Source: Allomyces arbusculus
Lineage: Eukaryota > Blastocladiomycota > Blastocladiomycetes > Blastocladiales > Blastocladiaceae
Length of the DNA stretch: 64,000 bases
Assembly: GCA_027604705.1 (NCBI GenBank)
Contig: JADHYV010000010.1
Coordinates: 434,001 to 498,000 of the forward strand
Direction of reading: 5' to 3'
This document shows positions 1-10,917 of the stretch, piece by piece. Position numbers and translations under genes: made by a program. Within the stretch, counting starts at the first letter, position 1. The number at the start of each line of letters is the position of its first letter. The notes beneath the pieces are model-generated. The model was not told the DNA's origin. It was given only the letters and a program-made list of their open reading frames with translations, and did not search any database.

Positions 1-550
1 AGAATGGAGGCCTGTGCTCTTGCGAGTGGTGGGCACTGGTTGGCTGGTTGCTCAGAGTGGTCGCTGACAACGTGTCACATGCGACCAGATGACGGCCACT
101 GTGCTCGGCGCAGTTTCGCTCCACCACGGCCCCGACAAGCTTCCACCAGAGAAGCCCGTCCCCGACTCGACCACCTGGCCCTCGTCATTGCGCCCGCCAC
201 CGAAAGAGCGCATTCCCCGACTCGACGCCCTGGACCCGCCTTGGACCTGCTCGTCACAGCTGCCACAGGCCCTCCCGCTGATCGTACCGGACAGACGACA
301 CCCCCGTCCTCGCTCTACCATTACCCTCGAGCCCGCCCGTCGCCGCGATCCGCACCCGCTCGCCCGACGCCGCGCGCTCCCGTCCTGCTCAACCGCCCCG
401 CCATCGTCTTGCCGCGTATGCGCTGCTGGGCCTTTTTCCGCGCGTCGATCCCAGCTCCCTAGCGCCCCCTACACGTTGGTCCTTCGCCCCTCCACCTCGC
501 CTGCACCCGCACCCACGCCCACCACATCCCGCCACCACTCTCCATTCGAC
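1..550. other. upstream region of the SAM decarboxylase gene
   Basis: I see no conserved gene here. Several overlapping open frames exist on both strands, as expected in GC-rich DNA, but none has a recognisable domain. It presumably holds the promoter and 5' leader of the gene that starts at 551. The left edge may cut into another gene that cannot be judged. Confidence 0.5.
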
Positions 551-2233
551 ATGTCCTTTGAAGGCGCCGAGAAGCTGCTCGAAGTTTGGTTCCACGAGGG
601 TCCCAGCACCGTCCACGACCATGGCGATGCCGACGCCATCATTGATGGCCCGGCCCAGAAGAAGCGCCGCACCGAGTGCGGTCTGCGCGCGATCGACCGC
701 GACACTTGGCAGACGATGCTCAATGTCGTCAAGTGCCAGATTTTGTCGGTCATTTCGAACGCGCACGCAGACGCGTACTTGCTGAGGTACGCGTGCGCAA
801 CGTTGGCAAGCTGCTATCGATTGGGTGCTCGGTGCTGATTGTTTTGAGTCGATCATTAGCGAGTCGTCGCTGTTCGTCTTCCCGAACCGCATCATTCTCA
901 AGACGTGCGGGACCACGACGCTGCTGCTGGCCTTGCCGCACATTATGGAGCTCGCCTCGCAGCGCGGATTCGCCGTGATCGACAAGCTCTTCTACTCGCG
1001 CAAGTGCTTCCAGTTCCCCGACAAGCAGCAGTGGCCGCACAACAGCTGGGACGATGAGGTCGATATTCTCGACGGCATGTTTGGTACGTTCACTTGCTCG
1101 AACCTCGCTGTCTAAGCGGCGAGCTGATCGCTGACCACCTGTTTCCATTTTCCACAATAGCCAACGGTGCGTCCTACGTGCTCGGCAAGACCAACGCCGA
1201 CCACTGGTATCTCTACGTGGCTGGCGAGCAAATGGTGCCCGCCGTCGAAAAGATCTGCCCCGAGTCCCGCGCGCTGATCGTGCCCGAGACGGCCGACCCT
1301 ATCGAGGGCGCCGTGCCCGTCGTGGCCAACCCGCCGGACCTGCTCGCGTGCGTGGCCTCGCGCGCCGAGTCGCGATGCGGGTCGCGCGAAGGCTCGCGCG
1401 CCATGACGCCCGAGCTGCCGGCGACCGACATGGACGACGTGGTTTCGCAAACGTCATCGTCGATCTCGACGCGTGTGGTGTGTGGCAAGTGTGCGGGCGA
1501 GGTGGTTGAGGACCGAACCATGGAAATGCTCATGACGGGGCTCGACGAGGCGCAGATGCGCGCCTATTTCTACAACGATTCGGACGCGCAGCAGGCCAAG
1601 CTCGGGAACGGGTCGATCAACCACGTGGAGAAGCTGACGGGGCTCGACTCGCTGATCCCGGAATGCACGTCCGACTCGTTCCTGTTCGAACCGTGCGGGT
1701 GGTCGCAGAACGCGCTGCGCGGGCAGTACTACTCGACGTTCCATGTTACGCCCGAGCCCTCGTGCAGCTACGCGTCGTTTGAGACCAATATCCCGCTCGT
1801 GTCGGACATGAACCATACCGATGCGCATAACGACGGCGACGTGGCCGACGACGGGCACGCGTTCCCGGTCCTGACCTACAAGGACGTGGCCATGCAGGTG
1901 CTCAACGTGTTCCAGCCGACGAACGTCACGCTCACGCATTTTTCGAATGCGGTTGTCGTCGACCCGAGCCCGATGCCCCCGAGTCTGCCTGTGCTCGCGC
2001 TTGATGGGTACCGGCTCGTGGATATCACAATCAACGTGCTCCCGCACTACCACCTGTTTTACGCGCACTACGTCCGCGAGGACAAGCATGGGCGCGTCGT
2101 GCCGGCACCGGTCGGGCCCGCGCGTGGGCGGCGTGCGCGGCTGGCCGAGTCGGGGCTCGTGGCACCGGTCGCGCCCGTCGTGGCCAACGGCGCGGTGGTG
2201 GGCGGGTCGTCGTCGGCAGGGAGCCTGGTGTAG
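551..2233 (+). CDS. SPE2: S-adenosylmethionine decarboxylase proenzyme
   Basis: Pyruvoyl-dependent enzyme that decarboxylates S-adenosylmethionine to supply aminopropyl groups for spermidine and spermine synthesis, in the cytosol. Exons are 551-786, 860-1083 and 1161-2233, with introns of 73 and 77 bases (gtacgc..tag and gtacgt..tag), giving about 510 residues. The N-terminus FEGAEKLLEVWF is the family signature. The self-cleavage site reads YLLSESSLF, so Ser81 should become the pyruvoyl group after cleavage behind Glu80. LKTCGTTTLL and FEPCGWSQNALRGQYYSTFHVTPE are further family blocks. Intron 1 splits the serine codon just before the cleavage pair. The protein is longer than many homologues because of a low-complexity insert near residues 190-240 and an Ala/Gly/Ser-rich tail. 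The start is the ATG that begins the FEGAEK block. Confidence 0.95.
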
Positions 2234-2735
2234 AAGAGGAAGAAGTCGCACGGCTACGAGGATGCCGTGGAGAACGAGTGTCGCGACGCGTGAGTGTTGC
2301 GCGAGTTGATGACGATGATCTGTTGACTTGATTTGACCTTGGCTGCCCAGTTGCATTGTTTGCCCGTCGCGTTTCCAGTTTCGATTCCTCTCAACCTTTG
2401 GGCTATTTGTTGAATGCATTTTCTTCTGCGAGATGTGGTCGGCTCCAGTCTGTCTGTACTCGGAAACCCGACACAACTACGGCTCTTTGAGAATACGCTT
2501 GCGAAGAGCGCAATAAACGTCGTCACATCCAATGAGAGTAGTCTGTTGATTTAAAGGCAACGTGTGGAGATTGACGGGATATGTGGTGAAAAAGTCATGT
2601 CAAGCTATGGACACGATCTGGACGCGGATTTGTTTCGACAACACGTCCAGCATCACCTGCAAACGGGCCACTGATACCTGCTCATCCTCTCCCTTTCACC
2701 CGCGTCACTATCACTCTCATCAATTCAACTCCACC
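2234..2735. other. intergenic region
   Basis: Holds the 3' region of the SAM decarboxylase gene and the promoter of the exonuclease gene. GC content is visibly lower than in the flanking coding sequence. Apart from the AATAAA noted separately I see nothing. Confidence 0.5.
2512..2517 (+). terminator. AATAAA poly(A) signal of the SAM decarboxylase gene
   Basis: A perfect AATAAA lies about 280 bases after the stop codon, on the same strand. The assignment is by motif and position only. Confidence 0.45.
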
Positions 2736-3857
2736 ATGCTCGGCGTTCGCAAGAGCACCAGTCAAGCGCAACTCGCCTTCCTGCGCGCCGTTTGCTGCCG
2801 CCTGGCGGGACGTCCGGATCGTCGTGCCACGCTGGGGTCATTGCAAGACATTGTCGGCCAGCATCCATCAGCGCAGAGCGCGCTTGGCGGCATCAAGGGT
2901 CTCGCGCGCGAATTCCCACAACTCGTCCGTGTTGACGGCAAGACTGCCACTCTGCTCACGCCCCTGGTACCGGCGGTTTCACGAGTGCCGCGCGCGGCGT
3001 CTGCATCAGCTCTGTATTTGGCTGCGGGACGCATGTTGTCGCTCGCAAGGTCTGCTCCGCAAAGCACTTCAATGACTGGCTCGGACGCTCGCAACACGAT
3101 TTCATGGGGTCCGGTTCGTTCTCTTCCACGCTGTGACATTTTCCGTGTCTCCACTGCAGCCGAGGCTTGCCAAGTGCAGAGGGATCTAGCCGAATGGAAC
3201 GTGACCAAACTTGCCATGGACATGGAAGGACGCTTGCAGCGCAACAAAAAAGTATCGATTGACGTGATCCAGCTTGGCGTCGTGGACACGGCTCGTGGCA
3301 AGTCTATTGCTATTCTCTGGGACTTTGCTCGCGCGGCTCCTGAACAGCACATGGGCATGGTGGCAGTGCTGCAGTCGATTCTGAACGACAACCGGCGCAC
3401 GCTCGTCGTGCACGCCGGCAAGCGGGACATTGATGTGCTCAAGTATGCGTTCGACATCCAGATCCAGCGCGTGGGTCGGATTGTGGACACACAGCTGAAG
3501 TACAAGGAGTGGGCCAGGCTGAGTGCTTCCGTTCGCGCTGTTTCTACGGTGGAAAAGGCTTTGAAGCACTGCGCGCCGTCGGCGGTGGATCCGGCGCGCA
3601 CTGCTGGGCTCAATACGGTTTTGGCTGCGTGTGGGCTCCCAATTAATGTGCACAAGAAGACGATGACGAAAGTCTTCAAGAAGCGCAACCATGGCCCGGC
3701 CTGGCCCAAGTTTTGGGACTTGCACAAGGATCGGACGCTCTTGCTCGAGTACGCGGCGTTTGATGTCGACCAGCTCGCTCAGGCGGCCGACATGCTCGAG
3801 ATGCAGATCAAGGCGCTGACGGCGACTTTGGCCAAGCTGCAGAAGCGCCGCTCATAA
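2736..3857 (+). CDS. DEDDy-type 3'-5' exonuclease with N-terminal winged-helix-like module (family member A)
   Basis: Single-exon gene of 373 residues. Residues 12-70 form a helical module (FLRAVCCRLAG, then LGSLQDIV, then LAREFPQLVRVDG) that looks like a winged helix of the LOTUS/OST-HTH sort; that class is my inference. Residues 130-360 are an EXD1/Egalitarian-like, RNase D-related exonuclease domain. The DEDDy residues are visible: Asp162 and Glu164 (AMDMEG), Asp231 (HAGKRD), and Tyr339 with Asp343 (EYAAFD). It should therefore be a metal-dependent nuclease, probably on RNA. The module and exonuclease recur in genes B, C and E at 29.4-43.2 kb, where the active site is lost. The start is the ATG closest to the conserved module; an in-frame ATG further upstream adds only unconserved residues. 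Confidence 0.8.
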   Translation: MLGVRKSTSQAQLAFLRAVCCRLAGRPDRRATLGSLQDIVGQHPSAQSALGGIKGLAREFPQLVRVDGKTATLLTPLVPAVSRVPRAASASALYLAAGRMLSLARSAPQSTSMTGSDARNTISWGPVRSLPRCDIFRVSTAAEACQVQRDLAEWNVTKLAMDMEGRLQRNKKVSIDVIQLGVVDTARGKSIAILWDFARAAPEQHMGMVAVLQSILNDNRRTLVVHAGKRDIDVLKYAFDIQIQRVGRIVDTQLKYKEWARLSASVRAVSTVEKALKHCAPSAVDPARTAGLNTVLAACGLPINVHKKTMTKVFKKRNHGPAWPKFWDLHKDRTLLLEYAAFDVDQLAQAADMLEMQIKALTATLAKLQKRRS

Positions 3858-4566
3858 TGATGGAGCAGTGGCTGATGCTTTTTACCACGGATATGTTTGT
3901 TTCATCTGTGTTCTTTTGACATTTCTTGTGTTCTCGGGCGTTCCAGTGTTGGCTGATGGTTATGGTATTGGTGGGTTTGTTGCCAAGTTGTGATGTTGGG
4001 CAAATCTAAATGGTTTAAGATGCTTTAGCGAGCTGGCCTGAAACCACATCGAGCGATGCATAGCGCTCGGATGCAAGCATGAGGATTAACCTGTGTTTGT
4101 TAAGTTCATGACTGGCCTCGCTCCCCGTGATCGACCATGTTCTGGGGAGTGTGCCATCCAGGAGATCACGTTGGCAACGCACGCGGACGACCTGAGCGTG
4201 AAGACGGGGGACCTCTCCGTCTCCACCATGAATCAGCATGCTCATCCATTCCCTCTTATTTATCGCACGTAGAAACGCATCAAACGTGTTTGAACCAGGA
4301 CCAGCACAGCAACCAAATTGGAAAACGACAAGAAAAGCCAACGAACTGAGAGACCGAGCCAAATCAAACCGAAACGAAATCAAAAACCGAAATGCCATCT
4401 CGCCCGCCCTCCCCCTCAAAACGCCCCGCGACCTCGTCTCGGGCTACAAACGCACGCAAAAACACAAACAGCACGACCCCAACGCGAGCCGTGCCCAAGT
4501 AAACCGACCCGGCAGCCGACGCGGCGCGACGCGGAGTCCGACCGCAACGCCGGCCCCGTTGCCGAC
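3858..4566. other. convergent intergenic region
   Basis: Lies between the 3' ends of the exonuclease gene A and the cullin gene. Open frames here on both strands lack any recognisable motif, and the composition is mixed and lower in GC. I see no RNA gene. Confidence 0.45.
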
Positions 4567-7307
4567 TTAGGCCACGTACGAGAACGTGTCCTTCTCGCCA
4601 TCGACACGCTCGAGGTACTCCTTCTCCAACAAAATCTCAATGCACTTCTTGATATCCGAGACCTTGGGCTTGAACCGCGCCGATAATTGCGTCACGGTCT
4701 CCTGAACTAGCGCCTGGTGCTTCAAGACTTTGCGCGTCTTCATGATGCGCACAATCGCCGCCTGAATCAAGAGCTTTCGGTCCTCCTCGATCGTCTTGTG
4801 CGCCTCGTCGGCCTCGGCTTTTTGCTCCGCCTTGATCGGCACGTTCAAGTTCATGCGCACTTTACGGTTCTTATAGGACATGTTCAGCGCGTACTTGCTC
4901 CCGGCCTCGCCGACGGGCGCGCCCTCGGGCTCCTGGACCATGATCTTGGCCTTGAGGAACGTGCCGAGATGGCCCGCGAGCGTCGGCGCATCGAGCTTGG
5001 TCAGCGCGAGCAGCTCTTCCCACGAGTATGACGTGGCATTGTTGTACTGCAGCAAGATACCCATCTGGTAAACGTGCACCTGGAACGCGTACTGCAACTT
5101 GTTACCCGTGGCCCACTGCGCGCGCACCTCGCCCTTGGACTGGTTATGCAGCCACGTCAACTTGCGCCCGGAATGCTTGGCCGTGTAGAACCCCATGAAC
5201 CGGTTATACGTCGGCAAGAGCTCCTCGGGCAACTCAAACGCCGATGCTGGCACCTGGAACGGCCAGACGCCCGTCGACATGACAATGATCGAGAAATCGA
5301 GCCCCAAGTCGGCGACCTGTTTGCGGAACGCCTCGTTCAAGTCCTTGGACGTGCCGACGTCCGTAAACAGCCGCTGCAGCTTCGACGTGTAGTCGTACCC
5401 GCACGCGTCCTTGAGCTTGGTGATCATGAGCGACTCGGCGTCCTCGGACGCCGACGTCTGGTTGACGAGTCGCTTGGCGAGCGCCTTGGCGTAGAATTTC
5501 TGGAACACGTCCTTGTCCTCGATGTACTTGAAGACGGTCATGATCTGGTTGAGTGCCTCGTCGAGCTCGGCCTCTTCCGGGTTCTTGGCCGACTTCTTGA
5601 GCAGCATGTCCGAGTACTTGGCGAGCAGCTCGGGCGACTTGGCGGTCGACGTCTTGCACACGGCGTTGCGGTTCACAAACTCGCGGCACGCCTTGTCGAG
5701 CGAGGCGACGAAACCTGTGTCGTTCTTGAACGCCACGTTCACGAGATCGGCGTACTTTTTCTGCACCTGCAACAGCGTGTTCACGTAGACCTTGGCGTCG
5801 ACGCCCGCACCGCCCGCACTACCGGCACCGCCCGTTCCCTCGTCGTCGTCGCCGGCACCCGCGGCGTTCCCGGCCGCGCCCTCGCCCGCCGCGGCAATTT
5901 GCGTGACATGGTCCTGTCCGACCTTGCGCACATGCAATTCCAACTTGGTGCGCAACGGGTCGAGCGTGTTTGCGCGGCGCTGCAAGAGCACAAACATGCG
6001 CGCCAAGTCCTCGACCTTATCGTGGTCGAGCAGCGACTGGAACTCGTCCTTGAACGCCTCCTGGTGGTCGGCAATCAGTCGGTCCTCGCAGAGCGTCGTG
6101 AGTGGGGCCAAGGTCGACGCGTCGAGGTACTTGACGACGCGGTCGGCCTCCTCTTGCAGCCGCGCCTCGACCTTCTTCATGTACTCGATGACCGAGTTCT
6201 CGGCGAGGAACCGCTCCGACTCGGCCTTGTAGTAGAGCGAGGTCGCCGAGAAGAAGGGATTTTCAAAGACGGTGCGGTAGACGCGCTCGGGCTGCGCAGC
6301 GTTGGCGCCGGCGGCCTCGTTGTTGGGCATGTCGAGGGCCACTGGAAAAAGTTGGAGAGGACTCGTGAGTCTGATGAAGCGGACAAGGGGAAACAAGCAA
6401 GCAAAGGGAGCGGACCAAGCGAATCAATGACCGATTTGAGCATCGACCGATCAATCTGCTCGCCGTCGCGCTCGAGCTTGATTTGGTCGAGAATTGACTT
6501 GATAAGCGAGTCGGAAATAGCGTCGAAGAAGCGCTTCTTCCATGTCACGAGCACCATCTGTACCATGGAAAACGCGTCAGATCACTGGCTCGCGCGAGAC
6601 GGCAGAGGAGCGGCGACGAGAGCATACCGTGTGGATGCGGTAAACGCCCGACCGGTGGTCATCGACGGCGCGCTTGACCCAGTGGCGGTTGATGTAGGAG
6701 AACAAGTGGTCGAGAAACTTGGCAGTCTGTGAAAACTTGTTCCACTCGCGCATGTAGAAAGCGAGCAGGTCAATGTCGATAAGCCCGGCGGCTTGCTGTT
6801 GAACAGAGTGGGAGAGCGCAGGGTGAGTCGAGTAGAGCGACAACAACGAGCCGCGACGAGGCGCGCCGGGAATGAGAACGAGGCGCGGACCTTGGTCAGG
6901 ACATTGAGGTGCTCGTGGACCAGGTCGCGCAGGTGGAAATAGAGGTCGGAGCCGTAGACATTGGCGCCGGCCGCTGTTGAGGTAACAAACGCGTCGAGGT
7001 CAGTTACCGGTCGACTCCGTGCACGGCCAATTGCGATCACCAAAGAAAGAAAGCACGTACAGTACTGCGCGGACGTGTCGGGCTTGGACGTGCAGTGATT
7101 GTAGACGGCCCTGTTGACGGTGACGCACGCTTGGGTCAGTTTTCCTTTTGCCGTTCTTTCTGTCCAACGCGCCGAAACGTACGTGTAGGTGCTCATGTAC
7201 TGTGCCGACGACAGCCCCGCGTCCGGGTCGCGCAGCAGCGAGAGCAGCGTCGGGCGCAGCGATGCCCACACCTGGCTCGGAGTCGATGCGGCAGCGTGAT
7301 GGCTCAT
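4567..7307 (-). CDS. CUL1: cullin-1, scaffold of SCF ubiquitin ligases
   Basis: Scaffold that joins SKP1/F-box substrate receptors to the RBX1 RING protein in SCF E3 ligases. Exons on the minus strand are 7307-7183, 7110-7061, 6973-6891, 6795-6628, 6557-6416 and 6341-4567, which splice in phase to 780 residues, close to the 776 of human CUL1. The N-terminal cullin repeats include YSAGANVYGSDLYFHLRDL and INRHWVKRAVDD. The C-terminal winged helix has IVRIMKTRKVLKH, with Lys724 as the expected NEDD8 attachment site, and ends in YLERVDGEKDTFSYVA, a CUL1-class terminus. A glycine-rich low-complexity insert lies about one third of the way along. Five short introns cluster in the first third. Two donors are GTCCGC, weaker than the local norm. 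An F-box-like gene lies at 55.3 kb, though nothing links the two specifically. Confidence 0.95.
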
Positions 7308-7869
7308 GGTGACGGTACAATAGGTCGGACGCGTGTACGCGCGGGTCACTGCGACGTAGCGGTCGGCCGCCCTCGGACGCTCGCCGGATCGGCCAGTCGG
7401 TCGGTCGCGCAAAGCGAGCGAGCGAGCGGTGCGGTGCGGCAAGGAGCTCCAGAGGAGAGGGCGCGAGATGGGACGCGACTTGCGCGCGTCGACCAAGGGA
7501 GCGGGGACACGGCGGGCGCGAACGCGATCGAGAGCGCCGAGTGCAAGGCGCGACTATAAGGCGTCGTCGTCGGCGTCGCGGACGTGGTCGCGTGCGTGAG
7601 CTGGCGTGGTGGCCGGCGTGTTGGACGTGGCAGACGGTCAGTTCGGCCGGCGTGGTGGCGGGCGCGCCGGCGCTCGTCGAGTCGTTCGCGCGTCGGGCCG
7701 GGCCAGGCACCCCTCAGAAACGACGCGTGCAGGCAGCCCGGCAGCGCACGTGGGCGCACGCCATTTCCGACTGACTCACTGCGCGTCGTTAGGGTTGTCT
7801 CGCACCGACCCGCGCGCTTTCTCCGTCCTGCTGGCACCGGCAACCAGCACCTTGCACCGCCCACGCAGC
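7308..7869. promoter_or_regulatory. divergent promoter region between CUL1 and the JmjC gene
   Basis: 562 bases between two divergent start codons, very GC-rich. It must contain both 5' leaders and promoters. I see no TATA box or conserved element that I can name. Confidence 0.4.
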
Positions 7870-8852
7870 ATGCCGCCAGCACCGCGCTCGCTGCCGGCGC
7901 CCCGTGCGCCGCTCACCATCGCCGCCGCCGCCCTGACGCCGGCCCTGTTTGCACGACACCGCGGCCGCCGCCCGCTTTTGATCCGCGGCCTGCTCAACCA
8001 AGTCGACCTGGCCACATGGCGTTCTGCACTCTCCGCGCAACTCCTGCCGGACGGCACCAGTGTCGAGGCCATGGTCGCCAAGGACAACCGCACGTTTGTC
8101 GCCAACCCGCTCTTCACCGACACGGTTCAGGTCCGTGCCGAAACGATGCGCGCCGAGGCACAACGCCCCGCCGGTCCAGTGGAGAACACGCGGTACTACC
8201 ACCGCCAAGTCGTCCCCACCCCGCTCTTGCCGACATTACACGTCGACGACGTGCTCGCGCCCAACTGCTTTGCCTACCCGGACGAGGACAAGGCGAAACC
8301 GGACCTCATTAAGGCGTGGATTTCGTCGCCTGGGTGCATCACGCCGTACGCTTCCTCCCCGCTCTCTCTCTCTCTCTCTCTCCCTTCCGCAACTCCATCC
8401 AACCCGATGCTGATTCAAGCTGCAACACTTGCAGTTTGCACTACGACCGGTGCCACGGGTTCCTCGTGCAAGTCACCGGCACGAAATACTTTTTCCAATT
8501 CGACCCGTCCGACGCCACCTTATTATACCCGTCCTCTGGCGCCAACCTCCCCACGCACTTGTCCCGCGTCCCGAACGTTGCGCAACTCTACGCGCTCGAC
8601 GCCACGACCGGCACGATCCAGTCCACCGTCGCTGACCCGGACACGGTCGATTGGACGCTGAACAAGTTTCCGAAAATCAAGGACGCGGATCCGCCGTACG
8701 GCGTTCTGCTGGAACCGGGCGATGCGCTCTACACACCGCCCGGGTGGTACCACGAGGTGGTCAGTATCTCCGGCAGTGTCTCGGTCACGGTGCCGTGGGA
8801 TATGAGCCAAGTCGAGGTGGCGACGATGATGCCGATGCATATGGCGCTGTAA
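7870..8852 (+). CDS. JmjC/cupin_8 domain protein (Fe(II)/2-oxoglutarate-dependent oxygenase-like)
   Basis: Exons 7870-8345 and 8435-8852 give 297 residues. The intron (gtacgc..gcag, 89 bases) carries a (CT)n microsatellite. After splicing, residues near 155-165 read TPLHYDRCHGFLVQVTG, which supplies the His-x-Asp iron-binding pair (HYD). A second histidine is in GWYHEVVSISGSVSVTVPW near residue 270. FFQFDPSDATLLYP is typical of the cupin-like JmjC class that includes HIF1AN, TYW5 and JMJD5. These enzymes hydroxylate proteins or RNA bases; the substrate here cannot be told from sequence. The N-terminal LLIRGLLNQ block fits the start of such domains. The start is the first ATG in frame. Confidence 0.85.
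8362..8382 (+). repeat. (CT)n microsatellite in the JmjC-gene intron
   Basis: About ten uninterrupted CT units inside the only intron of the JmjC gene, upstream of its 3' splice site. It also lengthens the pyrimidine content of that intron. Confidence 0.9.
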
Positions 8853-9180
8853 CAAATGGGTGGAGATGGTGCGCAAGGATGCGGAGGTGTCATGTATGTA
8901 TATTACTTTTCGCTGTGCTCGGGAGCAAAGTCTTGTGGACGACAGAGCAGACGATCAAGGTCCGGCCAGCGAACGGGGACAAAATAGCCGGTGCACGCGG
9001 GCGATGCACGCCCGTCCGAAGCAAATACTTGCGGGAAACCAAACAAAATCGCATGGAGCTGAACAGGGCAAAACTTGTTGCGGGGGTAAAAGATGGTGGT
9101 GGGGTGGGGTTGTGAGAGACGAACACCAACAAAAAACAGAAATCCGGAAACGCAAATCAAAAAGGTGGTCGCACGCCCGT
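8853..9180. other. convergent intergenic region
   Basis: Lies between the 3' ends of the JmjC gene and the unrecognised gene on the minus strand. Nothing identifiable is seen. Confidence 0.4.
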
Positions 9181-10917
9181 CTACATCGGCGTGCAGCACA
9201 TCGCCTTCTGCCCGACCAACCCCCGCATCGACGACGCGACTGACAGCGCCGACGACGCACGGCGGTGTGCACGCTGCAACAGCATCCCGGCCACGGCGGG
9301 CGTCTGCCGCATCGCCAAGACCGTCACGCGCACCCACACTTGCAAGTCCTTGGCGGCCGTCATAATGTCGGTGATGGGCATCCCTGGGACCGGGTCGAGC
9401 AAGGTGGGACTGCCGCCGACCGAGGGCAGCCACAGGGCATGGAGGGTTGGCCGCAGGATCACAGTGCACAGCAGCCGTGGGAGATCGTCGGCGTCGTCGG
9501 ACTCGGCCGAGTCAGCAGCTGACGCAAGCGAGGCCGCGTCGTTGTCGCCGGTAGGGGTCGTCACGGCGGGGATGGCGGCGGAGGGGCTGGGGGCGGTGGC
9601 GGTTGTCGTAGATGCCGGTGCGCCCGCTGGTGCCGCGGCGGCCGCGAACCGCTCCGGATGCGGCCTCGCGTGCGGCTCCTGGTAGATATCCTCGTCATTG
9701 TCATTATCCCTTGGCGGTGCGGGGGACGGAGCCGGGGTCGGCGTCACCGCGACCGCCGAGTCCGGGATCCGCAGCGACAAGTGGCGCGCGGCCTGTCGCA
9801 GGCGTGGCGACGACGTGTCGGCCGGTGGTGGCGGTGGTGGCGAGACATTATCGACCGCCTCCACTGGCTGGGTTACCGTCACGGTCGGCTGCGCCGTCGT
9901 CGTTGCAGTCGGGGCTGTCGGGGACGTTGGCGCCGCGGTAGACCGTGCGACAGCCGCCGCAGCAGCCGCCTGCACGTCGCGCAACCGATTGGCAACTGCC
10001 ATCGCAAACTGGTCCTGCGTCGCCGTCGGCACGTTCCTCCACATCGGACTCATCGGCACGCTCGACGCGGCGAGCGGGTCATGCAAATGGTGCACGGCCG
10101 TGACGGGGGACACGGGCGCCGTTCGCATCTGGTGCGCTTCCACCTCGTGCAGCGCCGCGCGGTACATATCCATGGCGCGGTCGGCCTGGTGCGGCGCACT
10201 CTGCGTGTCGTCACCAGAGAGTCTTAACCCTCTTGCAGCATCCCCGGGCGTCGGCGTCCCGCGGGCGGCGGGAACGTGCCGAACGACGTAGAGCACCGAC
10301 TCGTCGCGCGCGTGCACGAACAAGTCGGCGGTCATGACTGCGTCGACCATGGCCGCCGACAAGTGCGGATCGTAGGCCGTGACAAGTTTCAACACGAGCG
10401 CGTGAATAAACATGGCCGCGTTCCGCGTCGGGTGCAGCTGCACGAGCGCGCCGTCGTCCCCAGGCAACTGGTCGTATGGCACCGTTGGAAACGCGGGCAC
10501 CGCAATCGTCGGATTCGGGCGCGACGCGGCAAGTCCGCGCGACTGTGTCGCACCGGGCACGTCGTGGAACGAGGCGAGCACGGGCGAGGCGGGCCGTGAC
10601 ACGGTTGGGGACAAAGGCGCCCAGAGCCCGAGCGTGTTTTTGACGAGCGAGCCGGCGTGCAGCGGCTGCAATGCGATCCCGGACCCGGGTCGCGGAGATG
10701 AACCTGCAGCGGTACCAAACGCGCGCGCCGTCGTAAAGAGTGGAGAGATGGGCGGTTTGTTGGGCGTTTCGGTCGCGGGGGTCGGCGTCGTCGACCCGCC
10801 TTGCGTCACGTCAACGTCATCCTCGTCAATGGAAATGCGCGGCATGGGCGCGGGTGCGACGGGATTCCCGGATGTCGCGGCGACGAGCGTGTCGCCGGGG
10901 GTGTCGCTGTGGCACAT
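9181..10917 (-). CDS. unrecognised low-complexity protein, 578 residues
   Basis: A single long open frame on the minus strand with the first ATG at 10917. I do not recognise a family. The N-terminal third is Pro/Thr/Ser-rich. A more ordered block lies near residues 155-220 (GALVQLHPTRNAAMFIHALV, then LKLVTAYDPHLSAAMVDAVM). A disordered centre rich in Ala, Thr and Pro includes a PPPPPP run. A second ordered block near residues 490-560 contains LLCTVILRPTLHALWLPSVG and VRVTVLAMRQTPAVAGMLLQ. There is no signal peptide and no clear membrane segment. Codon use resembles its neighbours. The two ordered blocks in one frame argue that the gene is real, but function is unknown and introns could have been missed. 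Confidence 0.55.
   Translation of the reverse strand: MCHSDTPGDTLVAATSGNPVAPAPMPRISIDEDDVDVTQGGSTTPTPATETPNKPPISPLFTTARAFGTAAGSSPRPGSGIALQPLHAGSLVKNTLGLWAPLSPTVSRPASPVLASFHDVPGATQSRGLAASRPNPTIAVPAFPTVPYDQLPGDDGALVQLHPTRNAAMFIHALVLKLVTAYDPHLSAAMVDAVMTADLFVHARDESVLYVVRHVPAARGTPTPGDAARGLRLSGDDTQSAPHQADRAMDMYRAALHEVEAHQMRTAPVSPVTAVHHLHDPLAASSVPMSPMWRNVPTATQDQFAMAVANRLRDVQAAAAAAVARSTAAPTSPTAPTATTTAQPTVTVTQPVEAVDNVSPPPPPPADTSSPRLRQAARHLSLRIPDSAVAVTPTPAPSPAPPRDNDNDEDIYQEPHARPHPERFAAAAAPAGAPASTTTATAPSPSAAIPAVTTPTGDNDAASLASAADSAESDDADDLPRLLCTVILRPTLHALWLPSVGGSPTLLDPVPGMPITDIMTAAKDLQVWVRVTVLAMRQTPAVAGMLLQRAHRRASSALSVASSMRGLVGQKAMCCTPM

Noticed and set aside
4-838. Possible upstream open frame controlling SAM decarboxylase, as in animals and plants
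   Set aside because: The frames seen are long and unlike the short regulatory peptides known from those groups. Without a mapped transcript start no uORF can be supported.
5074-6732. Long open frame (552 residues) on the plus strand
   Set aside because: It is the antisense of the cullin-1 last exon; its Leu/Arg/Val-rich composition is typical of a mirrored GC-rich gene.
8362-8382. CT repeat as a possible coding Leu/Ser tract
   Set aside because: It lies in an intron whose removal restores the conserved iron-binding block of the JmjC domain.
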